From: Prillingera fragicola
Taxonomy: Eukaryota > Basidiomycota > Tremellomycetes > Trichosporonales > Trichosporonaceae
Assembly: GCA_002335605.1 (NCBI GenBank)
Contig: BEDY01000002.1
Location: 2,294,001-2,358,000 of the forward strand
Length of the DNA: 64,000 nucleotides
Direction: 5' to 3'
The first letter of the stretch is position 1, and each line of letters opens with the position of its first letter. Under the pieces are notes generated by a model, which ran no database searches, was not told the origin of the DNA, and saw nothing but the letters and a program-made list of their open reading frames with translations. Both the position numbers and the translations under genes were made by a program. Shown here piece by piece: positions 42,785 to 52,811 of this stretch.

Positions 42785-45700
42785 CTACTTTTTCTTCCCC
42801 TTCTTCTTCTTCTTCTTCTTCCCCCCGCCCCCACCGCCAGTCGCAGGCGTACTCTCACCAGTAGCAGGCGAGGGCGCGCGCGAGGGCTCGGTCGACTCGA
42901 CCGGCGTGTCCCCTGGCGTCTCGGCGCCGGCGTCGGCTTCGGCTTCTCCGGCAGCGGCGGGTATCGATTCTGGAGGCGCAGGTTTGGCCTCTACGGCCGA
43001 CTCGGGTGCGTCTGGTACCGGTTCTGGGTGCACAGACTCTTCGGACGGGTTTGCCGGTGTTGATGCGGTGTCTGGCACAGCCGGTGGGGCGTCTGTCTCA
43101 AGGACTTTGGGTTCCGCTGCAAGGGGCTCGGGGGCAGGTGGTTCAGCGACTGCTGGCTCCTCGGTGCTAGCAGGCGCTGGCGCCTCAACAGGTTCAGCAG
43201 GCTCAGCAGGCTCAACAGGCTCAGCTGGCTCAGCAGGCTCAGCAGGCTCAACAGCCTCAACAGCCTCAACAGCCTCCACAGGCTCAGCAGGTCTGGCAGG
43301 CTCGGCAGGCTCGGCAGCCTCAACAGCAGTAACCTCCTCGCCCGAAGCTTTCTCAGCCACAAACTGGGGCACGGACACCTCGGCCTCAGGCAACGCCAGC
43401 GCCTCGACCTCTTTCTCGATATCCGGCGTCGCGATCGCCAAGCCAGCCACGTCATCGGGGACAGCGAGCGTGTCCAGGTCCTTTAAGTGCTCGGCGGCGA
43501 TTTCGGCGGCAGATTTAGGCGTAGGGGCGACTATTGCTGGGGGCTCCAGCGGTGCCGGCTCTGGCTCGGGTGAGGCGGGGGGTAGAGACTCCTCGACGGG
43601 CGCGGCGATTGCTGCAGGAGTTTCTGTCTCGGGTTCTGGTGCTGGCTCTGGTGCAGGCTCCGACGCGGGCTCCGACGCGGGCTCGTCGGCCAGCACGAGA
43701 GGCTCCTCGCTGGCGCCGTTGGCAACGAGCGCTTCAATGGCACGTTCCGCCTCCGCCTCCTCCTCCCCAGTGTCCGCCGCGACTGCAGAAGCCGTAGCCG
43801 CAGCTGACGCAGCGGCGACCCCCGCTATCAAGGCGTCGGCCTCAGCGACGGCGTCCTCGGGGCTCTCGGCCCGCGCAATCTCCTCCATTGATCGCCTTGG
43901 CAAGGCCTCGGCCTCAGCGACCAGGCCATCCTCCTCCTCGCGATGCACGTGCAGTGGTGTGCTTGCGCCGGAAACACTGGGCGTGCCGCGCTGGCTTCCG
44001 CCGTTCATACGCGCCTTGCTGGGTGAGACCATGGGGGAGGCCTTTGGCGATCCCTTGGCCATCTCGATTGATAGAGGCGCGGCGTGGGCCTGCTGGTCGT
44101 CGACCCAGGCTTTGAGCGACTCGAGATTTTCGCGCAGCTCGGTGGCCTGGTCAGTGCCGTCGGCCTCGCCATCGTACACTCCACGATCGAGTGCGTCCTT
44201 GAGCAGCGGGCAGACAACACGCACCCAGGTATCCGCGAATGCGACGCAGACCCACTGTGTCTCCTTGCGACGCGCTGAGCGGGCCTCGGGAGTGAGAAGC
44301 GAGTCCGAGTTGCGGCGGACGAGATGCGCGCGGCCAGAGTTGCGACGGACGTGCTCGGGACGCCCGCTGCTGTCAGAGCCCTGGGTCGGGTCGGCAACGG
44401 CGACGGCTTGGCGCACATATCGTGCGATGGCGTGGGTGCACGAGAGAAGGGACGATGCCTGCGCGGCGGCAAGCTTGGGGTACAGGTGCAAGGGTGCAAG
44501 CAGGCGAAGCGAGTTGAGAGCGTTGAGATGGTGATTGATGAGCATGGCGAGGGGTGGGAAGCGCGACAGCTCGGAGGGGAGGGTCTCGTAAGTGCCGTCC
44601 CACTTGATGAATTCGAGGGGTGAATCGCTGGCGAGCAGAGATGCCAAATACTCGTGTGCAATGATGATCTGCGACGGGCTGCCGTGAGACTTTGCGGCCT
44701 GGTTAAGCGTGGCCGTCATCTCGGTTGTGCCTGTGTTGATGGTCTCGGTGAAGGCGGACATGACGGCGTCGCTGAATGGCCCTGTAATGAGAGCAGCAAA
44801 GTCGACACCAACACGCGCAAATGCAAGCGAGCAGTAGCCGAGTTGAACCAAGATGGACGACAGCGATGCCGTGTCGTTGGTCATCTTGGGCACATAGTCG
44901 CTGACCAGGGTGACAAGATCGTTGACGCACTGACCTACAAACGAGGCCAGTTGTGTTGCCGCGACGCCCGAGTTGGGGCCGTCCAGAAAGATGGCCGTAA
45001 ACTGCGAAATGATATCAAAGACGTGTTCACGGAACAGGTCGACATACTTGCGCACGTAGCGCACTGGGTCGGCCTTGTCGCGTTCCAAGCCGTTCAAATG
45101 TGTGCCAAAGTTGGCCAAGCGAGCGACAAGGAATACTAGTCCGAGCTCGGACTCGTCAACGGTGCCGAGGCGGCGCAGATATCCAATAGTCTTGACCAAC
45201 GCCGGGAGCTTAATGGGCTCGCGAAGAAGGGCAAGCAGTTGCGCCAGCATGAGCTGAAGCACACCGTCTACCTCTTTGGCAACGTCCTGCACAAGCTCGA
45301 CGTTGCCGTACCGGCTGACCAGCGAGTCGGTGTGAGCTGACAGCTCGAGTGCCTCCTTGTAGTAGCCATTGCGCACACAAGTGTCCATGAGCTGAGGGAT
45401 CTCGAGGAGATCGAACAGCTTGTCCGAGTACTCCTGAACTAGCGCAGCCTTCCCTCGAGCCTTCTGGACGCCGCTTGTCGCCTTGACAAAGGTGCGGCAC
45501 TCCTCCTCGAGTGCTGGAACGGCATCGAGCAAGCTGCCAAGACTGCTAGAGAAGTCGTCAAATGCCGATGTCACGGCAGACGAGCAGTTGTGGACCGAGA
45601 TGAATGTTGGGTATTCGCGGTAGCACAAGTTGGTGAGCTCGTTTTCGACGTTTGAGGCCTCGGTGGAGATGACGGCTGCTTCATCGAGAAGCGCTTTGAG

Positions 45701-45880
45701 TGGAAGAGAGAGTAGTTCGTCCAGGTATGTCCCTGCTGCGTCTGATGAGAGGTCTGGCGCGGGGACATGCTTATCCAAGGCTGTCGCCTGGAGGAGGTCT
45801 ACCAGAGACGGGGCCGGCTCTGAGAGTGTTAGTAGGTGCGGCGAGAGACTAGAAATGAGCCTACCTTCGGCCTCCTCCAT
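42785..45880 (-). CDS. COG8: Conserved oligomeric Golgi complex subunit 8, with long acidic tail
   Basis: From MEEAEG (45880) to the poly-Lys end. Residues 1-600 match Cog8: YLDELLSLPLKALLDEA, the NLCYREYPTFISVHN block, RNGYYKEALELSAHT and the helical rod through KADPVRYVRKYVDLFREHVFD. Cog8 is part of lobe B of the COG tether, which captures retrograde vesicles at the Golgi. The 430-residue C-terminal extension is disordered: Ala/Glu/Pro-rich, including a run of EPAEPAEPVEAVEAV-type repeats, and it closes with a Lys stretch (GGGGGKKKKKKKGKKK). Yeast and animal Cog8 lack such a tail. A 45-nt segment right after codon 5 (45823-45867) has excellent splice signals though it is open in frame, so it is probably an intron; the product would then be about 1,016 residues. 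Confidence 0.88.
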   Translation of the reverse strand: MEEAEGRLISSLSPHLLTLSEPAPSLVDLLQATALDKHVPAPDLSSDAAGTYLDELLSLPLKALLDEAAVISTEASNVENELTNLCYREYPTFISVHNCSSAVTSAFDDFSSSLGSLLDAVPALEEECRTFVKATSGVQKARGKAALVQEYSDKLFDLLEIPQLMDTCVRNGYYKEALELSAHTDSLVSRYGNVELVQDVAKEVDGVLQLMLAQLLALLREPIKLPALVKTIGYLRRLGTVDESELGLVFLVARLANFGTHLNGLERDKADPVRYVRKYVDLFREHVFDIISQFTAIFLDGPNSGVAATQLASFVGQCVNDLVTLVSDYVPKMTNDTASLSSILVQLGYCSLAFARVGVDFAALITGPFSDAVMSAFTETINTGTTEMTATLNQAAKSHGSPSQIIIAHEYLASLLASDSPLEFIKWDGTYETLPSELSRFPPLAMLINHHLNALNSLRLLAPLHLYPKLAAAQASSLLSCTHAIARYVRQAVAVADPTQGSDSSGRPEHVRRNSGRAHLVRRNSDSLLTPEARSARRKETQWVCVAFADTWVRVVCPLLKDALDRGVYDGEADGTDQATELRENLESLKAWVDDQQAHAAPLSIEMAKGSPKASPMVSPSKARMNGGSQRGTPSVSGASTPLHVHREEEDGLVAEAEALPRRSMEEIARAESPEDAVAEADALIAGVAAASAAATASAVAADTGEEEAEAERAIEALVANGASEEPLVLADEPASEPASEPAPEPAPEPETETPAAIAAPVEESLPPASPEPEPAPLEPPAIVAPTPKSAAEIAAEHLKDLDTLAVPDDVAGLAIATPDIEKEVEALALPEAEVSVPQFVAEKASGEEVTAVEAAEPAEPARPAEPVEAVEAVEAVEPAEPAEPAEPVEPAEPAEPVEAPAPASTEEPAVAEPPAPEPLAAEPKVLETDAPPAVPDTASTPANPSEESVHPEPVPDAPESAVEAKPAPPESIPAAAGEAEADAGAETPGDTPVESTEPSRAPSPATGESTPATGGGGGGKKKKKKKGKKK
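43180..43330. repeat. Coding minisatellite in the COG8 tail
   Basis: Nine-base units of the form CAGGCTCAGCAGGCTCAACAG, repeated with small changes, encode alternating Glu-Pro-Ala and Glu-Ala-Val triplets on the minus strand. The unit count is likely to vary between strains. Confidence 0.85.
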
Positions 45881-46279
45881 GATGCTGGACCTGTCGGTTT
45901 TGAGGTGGTGGGGTGAGAAAGGAGGGGAGGGAGTGAGTGGCTTGTGGTTGCGTTCGAGGAAAGAGGTGTAGTCGTGTTGGACCAAGTGACGCGTAGTGGT
46001 GATCACGCACGCCTAGAAGAAATATGATAGGCGCACAAACCCACACAGTCTTGATAGGCGTCCAACAGCGTTGTTTGCACGCCTATCCCTATTCCAGTTG
46101 AGGTCATACTCATTGGCTGGTGAGGATACTCTCCCGCTGAATGTAACGGGTGAGTCCACGTGCATCTCGGCCGCCAACATCGCCGGATCGATTCCTTCTA
46201 CTCGACCAAAAGTCAACCTGCAAGGTTAAAAGTCACATCGTACTCCACCAAAGTAGTCTTTCAACTCCCCCACTCAATC
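45881..46279. promoter_or_regulatory. Divergent promoter region, COG8 / ILV3, with repeated GATAGGCGT motif
   Basis: About 400 bases. GATAGGCGC at 46026-46034, GATAGGCGT at 46053-46061 and the same motif inverted at 46079-46087 lie within 60 bases. An inverted CCAAT box (ATTGG) lies near 46110. The spaced recurrence suggests a transcription-factor site; the factor is unknown. Confidence 0.55.
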
Positions 46280-48301
46280 ATGCTCGGCGCAACATCAGGA
46301 AACATTCTCCGCGCAAACCAGAGGCAGGCCCGTCGTGGCTTTGCCTCGTCGGCTGCTTCGGCCCAGGCTGGTCTCAACAGGTACTCCAAGGTCATCACCC
46401 AGCCAAAGGCTCAGGGCGCTTCGCAGGTGAGTGCAACTCATTTGTGTTTACTGTGAGCTGCATAGACTGACATGCACGCAAGGCCATGCTTTACGCTACC
46501 GAGGGCATCGACTCGATCGAGGACCTTGCCAAGCCCATGGTCGGTGTTGCCAGTGTCTGGTGAGTGGAGATGGAAACGGACTGCGGAGACGACCGAAAGA
46601 ACGGGTGACTGACGCGGCTTTTAGGTACGAGGGAAACCCGTAAGCATCAACAACTGGAGGGCTAGGTCTAACGTGCAGATGCAACGGCCACATTCTCGGC
46701 CTTGGACAGCGCATCAAGCAGTCACTCACCCGCGCCGGCGTCACTGGCTACCAGTTTGGTACCGTCGGTGTCTCGGACGGTATCTCGATGGGTACCCGTG
46801 GAAGTTAGTTGCCGGCAATGTTGACCTGGACAGCACCGCTGACAGCGCAGTGACCTACTCGCTCCAGTCGCGTGACCTCATCGCTGACCAGGTCGAGACC
46901 GCTGCCGGCGGCCACTGGCTCGACGGCATGGTCGTCGTCCCCGGTTGTGACAAGAACATGCCCGGTACCCTCATGGCTCTCGGTCGCTTGAACCGCCCCG
47001 GACTCATGGTCTACGGTGGTACTATCCGTCCCGGTCACTGCGGTGGCGGCGACACTGGCCGCCCCGAGGAGGTTGTTGACATTGTCTCGGCGTTCCAGTC
47101 GTACGGAAGGTACCTCCAGGAGGGCCAGACCGAGGAGGCTGAGAAGACTCGTTACGAAACTATCCGCAGCGCATGCCCCGGTTCGGGTGCTTGCGGTGGC
47201 ATGTACACTGCCAACACTATGGCATCGGCCACCGAGGCTCTCGGTATGGCTCTCCCTGGCTCGTCGTCGTTCCCCGCCGAGTACCCCGAGAAGCTCGCCG
47301 AGTGTGACGCTGTTGGAGAGGCGATGGTCAACCTCCTGCAGAAGAACATTCTTCCCCGCGACATTATGACTCGCGAGGCGTTTGAGAACGCCATGGTCCT
47401 GACTATGGCTCTTGGTGGCTCGACCAACGCTGTACTCCACCTGATCGCCATTGCCCACTCGGTTGGCATCAAGCTCACCATCGACGACTTCCAGTCGGTC
47501 TCGGACCGCACTCCCTTCCTTGCCGATCTCAAGCCCTCGGGCAAGTACGTCATGGAGGACGTTTACGCCATTGGCGGAACCCCCTCGGTCATGCACTACC
47601 TGATCAAGGAGGGACTCATGACCGGCGACCAGATGACCGTTACCGGCAAGACTCTCGGCGAGAACTGTGAGGCATGGATGGAGAAGTACGGCGCCAAGTG
47701 GGAGGGCCAGGATGTTATCCGCCCCGTGTCCAACCCCATCAAGGAGACTGGCCACCTCCGCATCCTCCGCGGCAACCTCGCCCCTGGCGGTGCCGTTGCC
47801 AAGATTACCGGCAAGGAGGGTCTGTCGTTCCACGGCCGCGCCCGCGTCTTTGATGACGAGGACTCGTTTGTCGCCGCCATCGAGGCCGGCTCGATCAAGA
47901 AGGGCGAGAAGACTGTCGTCGTCCTCCGCTACCTCGGCCCCAAGGGCGGCCCTGGCATGCCCGAGATGCTCAAGCCCACCTCGCTCATCATGGGTGCCGG
48001 TCTCGGCTACGACGTCGCCTGCATCACCGACGGTCGCTTCTCGGGCGGCTCGCACGGTTTCGTCATTGGCCACGTCGTGCCCGAGGCTCAGGTCGGTGGA
48101 CCTATTGCCATTGTCCGCGACGGCGACATGATCCACATTGACGCCGAGGCAAACACCATGAGCATGGACGTGTCCGACGAGGAGATTGCCGCACGTACCG
48201 CCGCATGGACCGCGCCCCCTCTCAAGGTCAACAACGGTACGCTCCTCAAGTATGCGCGTCTCGTGTCCGACGCCTCGTTGGGCTGCGTCACCGACGCCTA
48301 A
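46280..48301 (+). CDS. ILV3: Dihydroxy-acid dehydratase, mitochondrial
   Basis: Five exons (46280-46426, about 46482-46559, 46625-46639, 46679-46803, 46851-48301), near 600 residues. The presequence [24 protein letters not shown] is typical for mitochondrial import with an RxFAS cleavage region. Enzyme hallmarks: [12 protein letters not shown] with an iron-sulfur ligand Cys, [12 protein letters not shown] (second Cys and catalytic Lys region), [17 protein letters not shown] (third Cys) and [19 protein letters not shown] near the C-terminus. It dehydrates dihydroxyisovalerate and dihydroxy-methylvalerate to keto acids in valine and isoleucine synthesis, using an Fe-S cluster and Mg2+. Strong C-ending codon bias indicates high expression. 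The third exon is only 15 nt, and its reading across both introns restores the family sequence exactly. Confidence 0.97.
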
Positions 48302-48710
48302 ATAGTTTAACAAAAAAGTCTGTCAAGTCTAGTCGAGATAGACAGGAGAGCCGCACGATGACGGCGGATTAGGACTACGGATGTATTGCATGATGACTCC
48401 TTTTATCTAATCAAGGGAGCGGTTGGTGCGAGAGGCGGCAGTGCATGCGGGGCAGTGATGTGCTCGGTATGGGCTGCGGCTGCCCTGTGGGTCCCCGGCG
48501 CCTCGTCCGTGGAGGACGGAGGTGCATGAGAGGAGGTCCGGCAGTGGCGTGGCAGTCGAAATGAAGATGTCACGATTACAATTAAGCTTCCTCACCGAAC
48601 TGAGCCTCATGTTCGGGCACAAAAAGTACAGCAACGTGAACCACAGGTCCAGGGCTACATCTAAGTGTAAGAAAAATGCAAGCATGGTGCAGAGCGAGGT
48701 GCGTGAGGGA
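48302..48710. other. Intergenic region between ILV3 and tRNA-Gln
   Basis: Presumably the ILV3 3' UTR plus spacer. No exon or repeat was recognised. Confidence 0.45.
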
Positions 48711-48711
48711 C

Positions 48712-48717
48712 AAAAAA
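48712..48717 (-). terminator. RNA polymerase III terminator
   Basis: Six A on the plus strand, so TTTTTT on the minus strand, five bases downstream of the tRNA 3' end. Confidence 0.8.
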
Positions 48718-48722
48718 GACGA

Positions 48723-48793
48723 GGTCCGACTGGGAATCGAACCCAGATTACGAGAATCAGAATCTCGTGTACTAACCGTTATACGATCAAACC
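48723..48793 (-). tRNA. tRNA-Gln (anticodon CUG)
   Basis: The minus strand folds as a complete cloverleaf: acceptor GGTTTGA pairs with TCGGACC allowing G-U pairs; the anticodon stem ACGAGA/TCTCGT encloses the loop TTCTGAT with anticodon CTG; the T arm is CTGGG-TTCGATT-CCCAG, which also forms the B box. The variable loop is short and no intron is present. It reads CAG codons, which are favoured in this GC-rich genome. An oligo-T terminator follows. Confidence 0.95.
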
Positions 48794-48941
48794 CTCGATG
48801 TCGTTCACATTCTTGTTCGTTCTTGTGCAGCGCCAAACGTTGCCCCACGGAAACACTCCACATGTACCATGTTCCTGCACTGCACGCTGCGAAACACAAA
48901 GCGCAGTCTATGCATACCCACTGACAAGGACAAACCCCACC

Positions 48942-49952
48942 CTAGTCCCTCCGCAACATGTCCAGTCGGCGCTGGAGGTCGTCCTCGTCCCCACCGCCTC
49001 CGCCGGGGGGAGGCGTGGGCGCGCTGGGGGGTCCGCCCTCGGCGACGGCAACACGCGAGTTGGCGAGCGGCTCATTGGCCATGAGGTTGGCCGTTGGCGC
49101 GGCAGTGAGCTGCTCGGTCAGTACCGACGCCAAAGAGGGAGGGGAGAGGGAATACACACCGAGTCGCTCATGTTCATTCCAATCTCGTCGAGGACCTCCT
49201 TGAGAATCTTGTCGCTCTCGACCTCTTCGCCCTCGCCCTCGTCTTCGTCCTCCATTGCGTCGTCGACGGCGTCTGACATGAGCTCCTCTTTCATGTCCAT
49301 TGTCGAGGACTCTTTCTCAAACTCGTTCATGATGCGCTGGATCTGTGGTTGTCAGTGCTGGGACCCGCCTGAGTTGAGAGACGTACCTGAGGAAGGTTGA
49401 GACTCCTGTTCATCTGTCCCATTGCCTGCAAGGGTTAGTACACAACACCCAACAGGAGATCGTACCTTTGTCGCTCCCTTCATCGCGGCAGCCATCTGCT
49501 CGTTGCTGCGCAGCGTCTGCATCCGCATCGACACGGCCTGCAGCTGCACGCGCATTTGTGTAAACTTTTGCATGTAGCGGCGAGTGCGGACAAGATCCTT
49601 TGCGAGAATCTTGCATGCGTTCTGCGTAGTGGTTAGCGACCTAGTCAACAGAGCATCAGAGGTGTGCACCATGTTGCCCGACTTTGCATTCTTCTTGATA
49701 TCGGCCATGGTCTTCTTCTCCTGTTGCTCGAGTTTTGCGCGCTCACGCTCCAGCTCTCGCTGAGCTTTCTGGATCGAGCGCTGGTGCTGCCTCAGCCGCT
49801 CTGCTGGCGAGACTCGGCGCCCAAAGAGGGTGTCCTGATAATGACGACATGGATGGTGGTGCGGAGGGGCGTGGCGGTGGCAGCAAGGGAGAAGATGGGG
49901 TCAGCAGTCATCAACGCAGAAGTGCCATGGGTGAGCTCACAAGAATGTTCAT
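48942..49952 (-). CDS. VPS2: ESCRT-III subunit Vps2 (CHMP2)
   Basis: Spliced from a 12-nt first coding exon (MNIL, 49952-49941) to an exon starting DTLFGRRVSPAERL at 49834, then several short exons. The Snf7-domain sequence follows: DIKKNAKSGNM, RTRRYMQKFTQMRVQLQAV, MAAAMKGATKAMGQMNRSLNLPQIQRIMNEFE. The acidic second half (DAVDDAMEDEDEGEGEEV) is autoinhibitory in the family. The C-terminus DLQRRLDMLRRD is a classic MIM1 motif that recruits the Vps4 ATPase through its MIT domain. Vps2 caps and remodels ESCRT-III filaments for multivesicular body formation, membrane repair and abscission. A Gly/Pro-rich linker before the MIM1 is longer than in yeast. Divergent from the PDI gene, 300 bases away. 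Confidence 0.95.
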
Positions 49953-50252
49953 GGTGGTGCAGATGTGTGGATAGATTGAGCGTTGAAGCAGACGAGAGAT
50001 GGAGAAGGGCCTGGCTGTTCATTGCTACAGGTTGCCCGGCCGAATGAATCGCCACCCAAGTTTACGTAATTTGATTCCGTCACCGGTGAATGTTGGTGGA
50101 GAGCATCGACCTCCACGGGCCCAGGGTGGGTGGACACTTTGTGGACTACTACGCGTCCCGCATGGCTCTTGGCCTTGCTCCATTCACTCCGCATCTTGTT
50201 CATTCACTACAAACGATAGAGAGCACGTCTCGCGGCAGAGTGCAAACGCAGC
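49953..50252. promoter_or_regulatory. Divergent promoter, VPS2 / ER PDI, with TTACGTAA palindrome
   Basis: 300 bases between divergent starts. TTACGTAA at 50062-50069 is a perfect bZIP-type palindrome about 185 bases before the PDI start; its ACGT core fits an unfolded-protein-response element, which would suit an ER foldase gene. Confidence 0.45.
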
Positions 50253-52361
50253 ATGTTCATCACACGAGCTCTGGCGCTCGTCTTGGCGGCTACCACGGCA
50301 TTCGCAGCCGCAGAAGCACCAGTCGCCGCCAAAGCACCAGAGGCAGAAGTCGAGGATTTGCGCCAGCTCACCGTCGATACGTTCACGGCGTCCACCGCAC
50401 ATGGCGCTTGGTGAGTGGTACTGCTTGGCGCAAAACTAACGTGCCCAGGTTGGTGGAGCACTTTTCCCCTCGATGTAAGTCGCCGTACAGGAACACTTGC
50501 ACGCAGAGCTGATTCATCAGGTGGCCACTGCCGTGCTTTTGCGCCGACATGGGCAAAAGTAGCCAAGGAGAAGGAGGGCTTGGAGCGTCTCGCTGGGTTC
50601 CACATGGCCCAGGTCAACTGCCTGGCACAAGGAGGTAGGCATGCGATCAATTGCATTGCTGACCAGCAGATTTGTGTAACACCAACAACATTAAAGCCTG
50701 TACGTGTTCCTGGAATGCGGCGAACATTACTGACCCTATGTGAAGACCCTCAAATCATGCTGTACGTGCTCCAGCGAGCCGTTTCGGACAGTGCTGATCT
50801 GCAGGTACATTGACGGCAAGGAAGTTACCGAGTACAAGCAGGACCGAAACTACGACTTCCTCGTCAAGTGGATTGACGATGAGTCGGACAAGTACTACAA
50901 GAGCAGGATGGCCGAGCGTGGCGAGGTGGCCAGCCCTTTGAACAAGAGGCCCAATCCCGACGGTGTCATTGCCGAGCTCAACGAGAAGACCTACGACGAG
51001 CTCAAGGCCCAGGGACCCATGCTCGTCGAGTTCTTTGCGCCATGGTGTACCCAGTGAGTGCGTCCAGCTGAGGTAATGCTGATTTCCTCGCTAGTTGCAA
51101 AAAGCTCCGTCCCATCTATGAGACTCTGGCCACCGAGATGAGGGGCAAGATCAACATTGCTGCGGTCGACTGCGTGGCCAACAGCGCCTTTTGCCGCGGA
51201 CATGGCATTGCTGGCTTCCCTACCATCAGGCTCATTGATGGCGAGGCATCGACAGACTACGCTGCGGCTCGCACACTGGCCAAGATGTCTGCGTTCCTCA
51301 CAGACAAGATGAAGGCGTGAGTAAACCAAGGAGCGACTCGTCTGACCAGCAGTGCCACTATTCAGCAGATTGCGTCGTCGGACGAGTTGGAAGAAATCGT
51401 CAAGCACGAGAACCAGTTCTTCCTTTACTTGACCAACTTTGACACGACGGCCGAGGAGAAGGTATGTTTACGCTAACGAGCGCGCTGACCCCATAGGCTC
51501 AAGTGGAGAGCACACTCAAGCCGTTCATGTACTCGATCCCCACGTACACTGCCTCTGACCCCGTCATCTATGAAGGCCTGAACGTGGCCAACCCACCACC
51601 GACCTCGGTTCTTGTCGCCTTCTCGGGCCACAACCTCAAGCCCGAGGGCATGTTCCCTCTTCCTGCCGCCGACGATCAGCTGCGCCGCTTCATCAACAGC
51701 CACCGCTTCCCGACCCTTGTCGACCTGAACCCAGGCAACTTCAAGGAGGTCATGCAGAGCCCCGAGCACGCGCTCGTCGTCCTCGGAGCCATCCATACCG
51801 ATGGCCGCGAGCTGCAAGAGCGTGACACGCTCCTCAAGATTGCGCGAGCTTGGAAAAAGGGCGGTAGGCCCTTTACCCAGCCTGTGTGGTTTGCCGCTGT
51901 CGACGGCGAAAAGTGGCGCGGGTGGATGAAGCGTACCCTCGGCATCAGGCCGGCCGACATGCCCACTCTTGTGGTCATTGACACCGAGATGCAAGAGTAC
52001 TACGACATCACGATTGAGGGCCACCGCGCAAAGTTCAACGGCATCGATGCGTTCTCCGTACTCGAGGGCGTGTACCAGCACTTCCTCAAGCCCAAGAAGA
52101 TTGAATCCATGATGGCTTATGGCTCAAGGAGCGCGACCCTCATGATGATGGACCTCGGCGTGAGTCTCCCGGCCCTTACACGCACTGACCCCACAGCAAT
52201 GGAGCTCTGAAAACCCCGTCAAGTCCATGTTCGCTCTCATTGCCGCGGTAGCAATCTTTGTGCTCCTCCTCTCGCGCTGCGTCGCGCGCGACCTGAGTAA
52301 CCGCGGGGGGTACATGAACGAGAAGGGCGTGCACCGTCCCAACGACCAGCGTCTCGACTAG
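50253..52361 (+). CDS. ER transmembrane protein disulfide isomerase (TMX3/Eps1-like)
   Basis: Ten exons, several very small (26, 30 and 16 nt), with the frame confirmed by the thioredoxin folds. Signal peptide MFITRALALVLAATTAFA. The first thioredoxin domain carries CGHC (FSPRCGHCRAFAPTW), assembled across an intron. The second carries CTHC (FAPWCTHCKKLRP), with the His codon split by an intron. Two further thioredoxin-like regions without active cysteines follow (FFLYLTNFD; TLVVIDTEMQEYYD). A C-terminal membrane helix (SMFALIAAVAIFVLLLS) leads to a cytosolic tail RDLSNRGGYMNEKGVHR. There is no KDEL. The protein should catalyse disulfide formation or isomerisation for membrane-associated clients in the ER. 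Length, about 590, is typical for basidiomycete members. Confidence 0.92.
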
Positions 52362-52811
52362 GCGCAGACACGAGCAGATGTACGAGAGAGAGCGAGTAGC
52401 TAGATTTGACATACCCCGCGTTTCATGCATGGCACTGGCCCGGTATGTGCGCTGAGGTGTGGCGTGGATCATGGCTTTGCTTTCATGCGACTGGCACGTC
52501 TGGCTAGCTGACACATGTATGGCGGGACAAGGTGGCTCGAGAAGAATTAATGATATTGAATTAATTTCATGTCAAGGCCGGCGCTGCTCACAAATGCATC
52601 ACGCATCACGCATCACGCATCCAGCACCAACTGTAGCACTGTCGCCTTAACGAGGAAGGCTACGGCCACAGTCCAATTGAAGCAGATCGTAGTATCGTAA
52701 CTCATAGATGTACATGACTGTCTCAATATCGCTGGCACAGTCCTAGCTCTTCGATTCACGCTTACAACGCTGCCTGTTTCTGCTCACACTTGGACAAAGA
52801 CCCCTCATTTC
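52362..52811. other. Left border of the Myb/SANT-like array
   Basis: About 450 bases between the PDI stop and the first array gene. It contains an AT-rich patch (near 52540-52575) and a short direct repeat, CATCACG three or four times at 52593-52620. No gene was recognised. Confidence 0.5.

Noticed and set aside
42906..44534. 542-residue Ser/Gly/Ala frame opposite the COG8 tail
   Set aside because: It is the complement of the Glu/Pro/Ala minisatellite and lacks splice context; low-complexity shadow.
46805..48313. 502-residue open frame antisense to ILV3
   Set aside because: Exact mirror of a highly expressed, strongly C/G-ending gene; such antisense frames arise from codon bias (few TTA/CTA/TCA codons). 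Its composition resembles no protein family.
52593..52620. CATCACG repeats as telomeric or subtelomeric sequence
   Set aside because: Only a few copies and not a telomere-type G-rich unit; flanked by ordinary genes, so no support for a chromosome end.
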